Assembly: GCA_029983755.1 (NCBI GenBank)
Contig: JASBYX010000020.1
Coordinates: 1-29,438 of the forward strand
Direction of reading: 5' to 3'
Source of the DNA: Anaerovoracaceae bacterium
GTDB taxonomy: Bacteria > Bacillota > Clostridia > Peptostreptococcales > Anaerovoracaceae
Length of the DNA: 29,438 nucleotides
The position numbers and the translations under genes are program-made. Below, in pieces: positions 24,687 through 29,438 of the stretch. The notes under the pieces were generated by a model. That model worked only from the letters and a program-made list of their open reading frames with translations. It ran no database searches and was not told the origin of the DNA. Each line of letters begins with the position of its first letter. The first letter of the stretch is position 1.

Positions 24687-25067
24687 CTATTCAGCTTCTT
24701 CTACCTTCTTGATAGCGTCTTTTGCATTAGTTTCTGCTGCTTTAGTTTCTTCGCCAGCGCTGATTGCATTTTTGATGGCGGGACTTTCCACATCACAGCC
24801 GCACTCCGCTGCCTTCTTCTCGGCTTCTTTTGCAACTCTCTCAGTTTCCAGCTTCTCGTTGATTACCTTTGCATCAGCAACCATGTCCTCAACGTCAGCC
24901 TGTACCTTTGAAGTTGCATCCATTACACATTCTTTTGCTCTTAGACCTGCAGCGATACCTTGGGTTGCTGCCTTCTTAACGCAAGTGCTCTTTAGAACTT
25001 TGAGTCCTACAGTACCAAGTAGCAGTCCTGCCCCAAATATTCCACCATGTTTGAAATTAGCTTTCAT
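24687..25067 (-). CDS. DUF6110-like small membrane protein, partner of the metal ATPase
   Basis: A 126-aa protein with a glycine-rich N-terminal hydrophobic segment (GGIFGAGLLLGTVGLKVL, about 8-25), then KKAATQGIAAGLRAKECVMDA and a long charged, helical, Ala/Glu/Lys-rich tail likely to form a coiled coil. From memory this matches DUF6110 family proteins, which commonly sit beside heavy-metal P-type ATPases. Its function is unknown; a membrane accessory or metal chaperone role is possible (cysteines at STC, KEC and ECGC). It is first in the operon, with ATG 25067 and AGGAGG 9 nt upstream. Confidence 0.8.
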   Translation of the reverse strand: MKANFKHGGIFGAGLLLGTVGLKVLKSTCVKKAATQGIAAGLRAKECVMDATSKVQADVEDMVADAKVINEKLETERVAKEAEKKAAECGCDVESPAIKNAISAGEETKAAETNAKDAIKKVEEAE

Positions 25068-25100
25068 CTAAATTTACCTCCTATGTCAATTATTAAATTT

Positions 25101-25129
25101 AGTATAAGTCCTTGTAAAACTGAAGTCAA
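25101..25129 (-). promoter_or_regulatory. Sigma-A promoter of the DUF6110-ATPase operon
   Basis: Minus-strand TTGACT (25124-25129), a 17-bp spacer and TATACT (25101-25106). This is a near-consensus promoter about 35 bp before the start codon. Confidence 0.85.
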
Positions 25130-25133
25130 TACT

Positions 25134-25154
25134 AAATGATAATAATTATCATTT
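25134..25154. promoter_or_regulatory. Fur-box palindrome
   Basis: A perfect 21-bp inverted repeat, AAATGATAAT-A-ATTATCATTT, containing the exact 7-1-7 Fur consensus (TGATAAT-N-ATTATCA). It lies 4 bp upstream of the -35 box. A Fur-family regulator (Fur most likely, PerR or Zur less so) should control the metal ATPase operon. The upstream position allows either activation or occlusion. Confidence 0.85.
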
Positions 25155-25194
25155 TTATTATTATTTTTTTCTTTGTTATTCTTCTCAATTTAAA

Positions 25195-25235
25195 AGGTAG
25201 TGCATCAAAAAAGATTCCCTTTTGATACACTACCT
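25195..25235 (-). terminator. Hairpin terminator after the restriction endonuclease gene
   Basis: A 16-bp stem with one mismatch, AGGTAGTGCATCAAAA (25195-25210) with TTTTGATACACTACCT (25220-25235). The minus-strand RNA continues UUUAAAUU, a weak U-run, so termination may be partial. It separates the restriction-modification genes from the Fur-regulated promoter. Confidence 0.65.
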
Positions 25236-25272
25236 CCTAATTATCTATAGCACTAATCCTAAGTTTAAGCTA

Positions 25273-26082
25273 TTAGTAGAAGCCTTTATAACCTTTAAAA
25301 CCTAGCATGTACACTGCCATTGCTACGGATAAATCATAGGTTTCGCCATCAAGATGTTCCGCCCAATCTCTTAACTCGTGCATAACAGTATCTTCTGGTG
25401 TTCTAACATCATCCATATTGTTAACGACCTTTTTAATCACTTCAGGTAAAGCCATACACATTTTATAAAATGCATCCTCCTCGCCGGTCACTAGCTCATA
25501 AAACTGATCCATACTCACTCTCCTGATAAGTTTATGTCCTACCTTTTTCTTGTCTACGGTAGTTTCCCACTTAATATTTTGAGAACGCTGAGCTATCGCT
25601 TCAACTAGAAAACATGCACAATCATCATCGTTTAGCAGTTGATTTTGCATCTTTATAAATGTTTTCCCTGCAGACGCGGAATTCATTGTGTTGTGTTTAT
25701 TCTTCATCTCCACATATACAGTACTAACCCTGCCTGCATCTGGAATTTCTATGCCATCAGTGTTTCTATAAATCACATCCCACCCTCCGCTCTCTCCGTT
25801 TGGTGGGACTATGCAGTTATCTATATACTGGAATATCCTTTGATGAAAGTACCCAATATCATTATTGTTGGACTTGTCCCTTTGTCGAAAAATCTCATTG
25901 CTCACTATCTCTTCCCAAGTTGCACCATATACCGTTTTATCAAAAATAAGTTTGATTGGATCGATTAAATTCCTATTAAAACGCTTTAAATCGAACGAGT
26001 CCAGTTTTTCACCATACTTTTCTATTGTAGCTTTAACATGAGTTTCAAAATCTTCCTCTGTTATAAAGTCTAATTGCTGCAT
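25273..26082 (-). CDS. Type II restriction endonuclease, Eco47II/Sau96I-like
   Basis: A 269-aa protein resembling the Eco47II family. It opens with LDFITEEDFETHVK, has NGESGGWDVIYR and the likely catalytic core TVYVEMKNKHNTMNS (acidic residue, then E-x-K), and ends YMLGFKGYKGF. Family members cut GGWCC or GGNCC sites; the exact site is inferred from the family only. It overlaps the methyltransferase gene by 13 bp and is transcribed after it, the usual safe order of protection before cutting. ATG 26082 is chosen because family proteins begin with M..LDFI; GTG 26091 is a possible alternative with AGGA upstream. Confidence 0.85.
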   Translation of the reverse strand: MQQLDFITEEDFETHVKATIEKYGEKLDSFDLKRFNRNLIDPIKLIFDKTVYGATWEEIVSNEIFRQRDKSNNNDIGYFHQRIFQYIDNCIVPPNGESGGWDVIYRNTDGIEIPDAGRVSTVYVEMKNKHNTMNSASAGKTFIKMQNQLLNDDDCACFLVEAIAQRSQNIKWETTVDKKKVGHKLIRRVSMDQFYELVTGEEDAFYKMCMALPEVIKKVVNNMDDVRTPEDTVMHELRDWAEHLDGETYDLSVAMAVYMLGFKGYKGFY

Positions 26083-27182
26083 TGCAAACACCCCAATCCT
26101 TCCCTGATTTTCAATGCAATTTCGTAGGCCAATTTCACTGGAACGGCATTACCGACTTGCTTATACTGTTGACTTATACTTCCACAAAATACCCATTCGT
26201 CAGGAAAAGTCTGACATCTCGCATTTTCTCTTATGGTAAACGGTCTTGCTTCAAGTGGATGACACCTATCCGTCTGCTTTTGACTTGGAGATGTTAAGAC
26301 AGTTAGAGAAGGCTCGTTCAAACTTAATCTTCTCAATATCCCTGTCCGTCCACCTTCCATATCCCAACAGCTTTTCATATATTCTTTTGCCTTAGTTTCA
26401 GGAATATCCCGCCAATACCCGCCGGGAGGAACCATTTCAAATATTGATTTCTTATAGTCAGAGTAGCTGGCACCTGGGCTTTCCGGGCAATCAAGCAGAA
26501 TATCTTTAAGTACCGGTTTATAGTCATGTGGCATTGGAAATTCGAAACTAATTTTATCAATTAAGTCATTTCTAATACCAACTGTTATTAACCTTTCTCT
26601 TTTCTGAGGTACTCCATAATCCCACGCATTCAGCACTTTGATCTGATTGTCCTTAATTGTATAGCCTTCTTGTTCAAAAATACTTAGTATGGTTTTATAC
26701 GTTCTTCCTTTGTCATGGCTTCTTAAACCTTTTACATTCTCAAAAATAAACATCTTTGGCTGAAGCTTATTTAAAAATTTAGCATAGTGATAAAATAGTG
26801 TACCCCTTGCATCCTCAAGTCCTAGCCGATTCCCTGCATAGGAAAAAGACTGGCAAGGAGCCCCACCAGATAACAAGTCTAATTCTCCTTTTTTTAATGA
26901 GAAGTATTCCTCTAAATCCAATTTAGAAATATTGGCTATGTCATCGTGAATCACACGCCAATTCGGTCTATTTCGCTTCAGCGTATCCGCCGCATCTTTA
27001 TCAAATTCAATAAGTCCAAGGGTTTCAAAACCGGCCTCCTCAACACCTAATGCTAAGCCTCCCGCACCAGCAAAGAGTTCTATGGTAGTCGGCCTTTTGC
27101 AATGATTTATTGGAACAACATCCATCATTTCACCAAAATTACAATCAAAAGTCCTACTTTTTTTTTCACAGCAAATAGCCAC
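26070..27182 (-). CDS. DNA (cytosine-5) methyltransferase, Eco47II/Sau96I-type
   Basis: A 370-aa C5 methyltransferase with all key motifs in order: FAGAGGLALG (I, SAM binding), GGAPCQSFS (IV, catalytic Cys), FENVKG (VI), QKRERL (VIII), a target-recognition region containing TSPSQKQTDRCHP, and QYKQVGNAVPV (X). It protects host DNA from the downstream endonuclease. I chose GTG 27182 over an in-frame ATG at 27206, because GGAGGAAAA stands immediately before the GTG and the upstream codons would cover the ribosome binding site. The pair is AT-richer than the flanking ATPase and ribosomal genes, consistent with acquisition by transfer. Confidence 0.92.
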   Translation of the reverse strand: MAICCEKKSRTFDCNFGEMMDVVPINHCKRPTTIELFAGAGGLALGVEEAGFETLGLIEFDKDAADTLKRNRPNWRVIHDDIANISKLDLEEYFSLKKGELDLLSGGAPCQSFSYAGNRLGLEDARGTLFYHYAKFLNKLQPKMFIFENVKGLRSHDKGRTYKTILSIFEQEGYTIKDNQIKVLNAWDYGVPQKRERLITVGIRNDLIDKISFEFPMPHDYKPVLKDILLDCPESPGASYSDYKKSIFEMVPPGGYWRDIPETKAKEYMKSCWDMEGGRTGILRRLSLNEPSLTVLTSPSQKQTDRCHPLEARPFTIRENARCQTFPDEWVFCGSISQQYKQVGNAVPVKLAYEIALKIREGLGCLQCSN

Positions 27183-27232
27183 TTTTCCTCCAATATAAAA
27201 CATCAAATCTAACGGTATAATGAGTTTTTTAT

Positions 27233-27261
27233 ATTATATCACATGACGAACATTTGTTCAA
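27233..27261 (-). promoter_or_regulatory. Promoter of the restriction-modification operon
   Basis: Minus-strand TTGAAC (27256-27261), 17 bp, TATAAT (27233-27238). The -35 overlaps the stop region of the ORF6N gene, so the module carries its own promoter at the junction. Confidence 0.8.
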
Positions 27262-27767
27262 TTGATTCGTTGCCTTCTTGAGGCTATATTTCTTGCCTTT
27301 GAATTTTGCTTTATATCATTGGTATTTTGGTTTGTTTGAATTGCTATTTGCACTAATTCCTTTGAGCTGATAAAATCTTGGTTTTCCACAATGAAGTCTT
27401 TCATTTTTTTGAACAATCGTATTAAAGCTTTGCTCTGTTTAACCGCAAGGTCTCCCCTTAATACTGTCATAAGCATATAAATACCCTGTTCTGTAAAGGC
27501 GTAAGGCAGTTTTCTGCGGCCGCCCCAACTTGATGTCGATTTTTTCGACATCAAGTTTTCAAACTCTGATTTTGTCAACCGGAACATAAAATCATCATCA
27601 AATTTATCCGAATTGTTTTTAACTTGTTCATTAAATCTTTTTGTAGTATACCCATAGATTTCAGCTAACTCAAAATCAAGCATTACCTTTTGATTTCGTA
27701 TATAATAAATCTTACTCTTAATTGTAGTTTCATCTAAAACCACAATATCCTTGTTTTCTTCATCCAC
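27258..27767 (-). CDS. ORF6N-domain protein, apparently shortened at the C-terminus
   Basis: A 169-aa protein. Residues about 10-100 are the ORF6N domain (KIYYIRNQKVMLDFELAEIYGYTTKRFNEQ, FMFRLTKSEFE, GGRRKLPYAFTEQG), a putative DNA-binding module of phage antirepressor and KilA-type proteins. The segment about 100-145 is helical. In many relatives a further ~100 residues follow after a QTNQNTNDIK-like stretch; here the frame ends soon after (KARNIASRRQRIN). The gene therefore looks truncated where the methyltransferase promoter begins. Start is GTG 27767 with GGAGG 8 nt upstream. It may be a remnant of a mobile element or prophage; activity is uncertain. Confidence 0.75.
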   Translation of the reverse strand: MDEENKDIVVLDETTIKSKIYYIRNQKVMLDFELAEIYGYTTKRFNEQVKNNSDKFDDDFMFRLTKSEFENLMSKKSTSSWGGRRKLPYAFTEQGIYMLMTVLRGDLAVKQSKALIRLFKKMKDFIVENQDFISSKELVQIAIQTNQNTNDIKQNSKARNIASRRQRIN

Positions 27768-27894
27768 AAAAATACCTCCATCATATTTTTTCGGGCTACG
27801 ACTTGTAGCTATTTTCTCTTTGTTTAATTTAACTTTTCCCCTTTTTCGTCAATGATGTATTCTTTTTATCTTTAAATTTCCGTTTCCCCCATAG

Positions 27895-27922
27895 AAAAAA
27901 GACAACCACAAATGTGGTTGCC
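27895..27922 (-). terminator. Terminator of the rplM-rpsI operon
   Basis: The minus-strand RNA forms GGCAACCAC-ATTT-GTGGTTGTC (one G-U pair) followed by six U residues, about 120 bp after the rpsI stop. The 120 bp in between hold no gene or structure that I can see. Confidence 0.85.
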
Positions 27923-28043
27923 TTCATCAGATCTTCCATCAATTAAATTGTGTACGAGTAAATTCAATGAATGGAATCTATTTAAATCCATCGGATCTAA
28001 ACACCCTTTCGCATTCCAAAGATTATCTCTGGCGTAGCAGAAA

Positions 28044-28439
28044 TTAACGTTTGGAGAACTGGCTTGCTCTACGAGCTTTCTTGAGACCGTATTTCTTTCT
28101 TTCCTTCACACGAGGATCTCTGGTCAGGAATCCTGCAGACTTAAGTGCAGGTCTGTATGCTTCCCTGTCAGCCTCGCAAAGTGCTCTTGAAATACCGTGT
28201 CTAAGTGCTCCCGCCTGTCCTGTTGTACCGCCACCTGTTACAGTAGCCACAACATCGAACTTACCTTCGCAACCTGCGATTGCGAAAGGTCTCTTAACCT
28301 CTCTCTTCAGAAGCTCCATGCCGAAATATTCGTCCAGAGGCTTCTTGTTTACTAGAATTTCACCTTTTCCAGGGATTAATCTAACTCTAGCAACTGAGGA
28401 CTTTCTTCTTCCTGTTCCCTGATATTGGATCTTTGCCAT
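28044..28439 (-). CDS. rpsI: 30S ribosomal protein S9 (uS9)
   Basis: 131 aa, the normal bacterial length. It has GTGRRKSSVARVRL at the N-terminus, VTGGGTTGQAGALRHGISRAL in the middle, and the basic C-terminal tail ending KKARRASQFSKR, which reaches the P-site tRNA. ATG 28439 has GGGAGG upstream and lies 19 bp after rplM, the conserved bacterial order. Confidence 0.98.
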   Translation of the reverse strand: MAKIQYQGTGRRKSSVARVRLIPGKGEILVNKKPLDEYFGMELLKREVKRPFAIAGCEGKFDVVATVTGGGTTGQAGALRHGISRALCEADREAYRPALKSAGFLTRDPRVKERKKYGLKKARRASQFSKR

Positions 28440-28458
28440 CGTCTATTCCTCCCTTTCC

Positions 28459-28887
28459 TTAAAATTCCAGTACTTCCGGCTTCTGTGCTGCATGTCCGTG
28501 GTCAGGTCCTGCATACACTTTCAGCTTCTTGTACATCTGACGACCGAGCTTACCCTTTGGCATCATGCCCTTAACAGCATGCCTGATAACCTCTTCAGGC
28601 TTCCTTGCAATCAGCTTCTCAAAAGTGGTCTCTCTAAGCCCACCAGGATAACCTGTGTGGTGCTTGTAAACCTTCTCCTTACGCTTCTTGCCTGTAACCT
28701 GAACCTTGTCAGCATTGATTACGATTACATAGTCTCCGCAGTCAACGTGGGGGGTGAATGTAGGCTTGTTCTTACCTCTGAGAACTGAAGCCACCTGGGA
28801 AGCAACTCTTCCTAGAGTCTGACCCTCTGCATCAACCACGTACCACTTGCGCTCAACTTCATGAGGCTTTGCAATAAATGATTTCAT
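28459..28887 (-). CDS. rplM: 50S ribosomal protein L13 (uL13)
   Basis: 142 aa, standard for L13. Motifs include KWYVVDAEGQTLGRVAS, GDYVIVINADKV, HTGYPGG and RHAVKGMMPKGKLGR. ATG 28887 gives the family N-terminus (MKSFIAKP); the longer in-frame start at 28929 adds an unrelated basic segment and is rejected. An AAAGGG lies about 8 nt upstream. It forms an operon with rpsI. Confidence 0.97.
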   Translation of the reverse strand: MKSFIAKPHEVERKWYVVDAEGQTLGRVASQVASVLRGKNKPTFTPHVDCGDYVIVINADKVQVTGKKRKEKVYKHHTGYPGGLRETTFEKLIARKPEEVIRHAVKGMMPKGKLGRQMYKKLKVYAGPDHGHAAQKPEVLEF

Positions 28888-29329
28888 CTCTTTTCCCTTT
28901 CTACCTACTGGTTTCCATCTCCACCGCACAAAACAGTTGACTCCGCTGAGGCTCTCTTGTCATTTCTAATGTTCTCCCTGCCCTTACTCTGAAGAGCTGG
29001 CATCGAAATGTGCTGACATCAAAACGTCTTGCTGTCCTAGTCGTGAGCTCTGTTTCGCTTAAGATGGATGCTTTTCGGTTCTGCCTACTGAGATGCTTTA
29101 CTAGAATGCATCCTGGTCGGCAATTCTAAAAATTTGAATTTCTAGCCTGTGTACCCCGAGTAATTTAAGCCTTTGACACGAAATGTCTACGTTGATAAGA
29201 CAAATATTCTAAATCAACCATTCTCGTTGTCTGGCAACCTCTAGCCACAGGATTGGCGTTGCAATTTGAAGTATGCTTACTTTCCAATTCTTCCTCGTCT
29301 TTGGAATCCGCACATACAACGCGGTAACT
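28888..29329 (-). other. Long untranslated leader or gene-free stretch before rplM
   Basis: About 440 bp between a good promoter and rplM contain no gene I can support. A 66-codon frame (29165-29365) overlaps the promoter, starts upstream of the predicted transcript, and resembles nothing known. A weak AT-rich hairpin lies near 29124-29145. The leader may hold an L13-type autoregulatory site, but I cannot identify one. Confidence 0.4.
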
Positions 29330-29358
29330 ATTATATAATAATGAGAAGAGGTTTGCAA
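29330..29358 (-). promoter_or_regulatory. Sigma-A-like promoter, probably for rplM-rpsI
   Basis: Minus-strand TTGCAA (29353-29358), 17 bp, TATAAT (29330-29335). It points toward rplM, with a predicted leader of about 435 nt. Confidence 0.7.
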
Positions 29359-29392
29359 GCCCCAAAATTTAGGACTTTTGTCGCCTTTTGAT

Positions 29393-29437
29393 TCAAAAAT
29401 GATATTGTCCCAGTGTATCGAAAATGAAATTGTCCCA
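29393..29437. repeat. Direct-repeat pair at the right edge, possible IS21-like terminus
   Basis: TCAAAAATGATATTGTCCCA (29393-29412) and TCGAAAATGAAATTGTCCCA (29418-29437) match at 18 of 20 positions with a 25-bp period. Multiple spaced direct repeats of about 20 bp are typical of IS21-family ends, where the transposase binds. The body of the element would lie to the right, outside the window. Confidence 0.45.
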
Positions 29438-29438
29438 A

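Noticed and set aside
29165..29365. 66-codon minus-strand ORF upstream of rplM
   Set aside because: Its start lies upstream of the predicted promoter's -10, it has no clear ribosome binding site, and the protein resembles nothing; most likely chance.
1..29438. CRISPR arrays, tRNA or rRNA genes
   Set aside because: No regularly spaced repeats of the right size and no tRNA- or rRNA-like sequences were seen on either strand.

Overview
The window looks like a chromosomal piece of a low-to-mid GC Gram-positive anaerobe (Bacillota, Clostridia). The signs are AGGAGG-type ribosome binding sites, sigma-A-like promoters, short U-tailed terminators, ECF vitamin transporters, a BspA-type leucine-rich-repeat surface protein, a Firmicutes-type lipoprotein, and an rplM-rpsI operon. 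I cannot name the genus. The Peptostreptococcales/Anaerovoracaceae (Mogibacterium-like) area is a guess.

Layout. (1) 1-3439 minus: the first 1146 residues of a very large secreted surface protein, running off the left edge and preceded by a cobalamin riboswitch (about 3545-3705) and its promoter. (2) 3823-4674 plus: a metal-dependent TIM-barrel protein, divergently transcribed, apparently from a leaderless mRNA. (3) 4725-8798 minus: a lipoprotein, an EcfT, and one polypeptide fusing both ECF ATPases to an S component. (4) 8909-22366 minus: a second cobalamin riboswitch with its own terminator, then FecR-DUF4430 protein, small secreted DUF4430-like protein, 1641-aa membrane-anchored surface protein, EcfT, EcfA-A', EcfS, a second EcfT and an FAD reductase, closed by a strong terminator at 8859-8881. 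(5) 22527-25154 minus: a P1B-type metal ATPase and a DUF6110-like partner behind a sigma-A promoter with a perfect 21-bp Fur-box palindrome. (6) 25273-27767 minus: an Eco47II-type restriction-modification pair and a shortened ORF6N-domain gene. (7) 27895-29438: rplM-rpsI with terminator, a long leader, a promoter, and a direct-repeat pair at the right edge that may be the end of an insertion sequence.

Main interpretation. Regions 1, 3 and 4 look like one corrinoid (vitamin B12) capture and import system. Five proteins carry a domain of the DUF4430 / transcobalamin-like C-terminal type, the family of the beta domain of mammalian intrinsic factor and transcobalamin. The 1641-aa protein also has an alpha/alpha-toroid-like helical domain, the fold type of the other half of those carriers, but in the reverse order. 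Two cobalamin riboswitches, two related ECF cassettes with three EcfT proteins, and a soluble flavoprotein reductase complete it. The inferred path is surface capture by transcobalamin-like proteins, hand-over to a lipoprotein, ECF import, and possibly reduction of the corrinoid inside the cell. The domain calls come from reading the sequence. The B12 link rests on the riboswitches and family knowledge. Corrinoid binding itself is untested inference.
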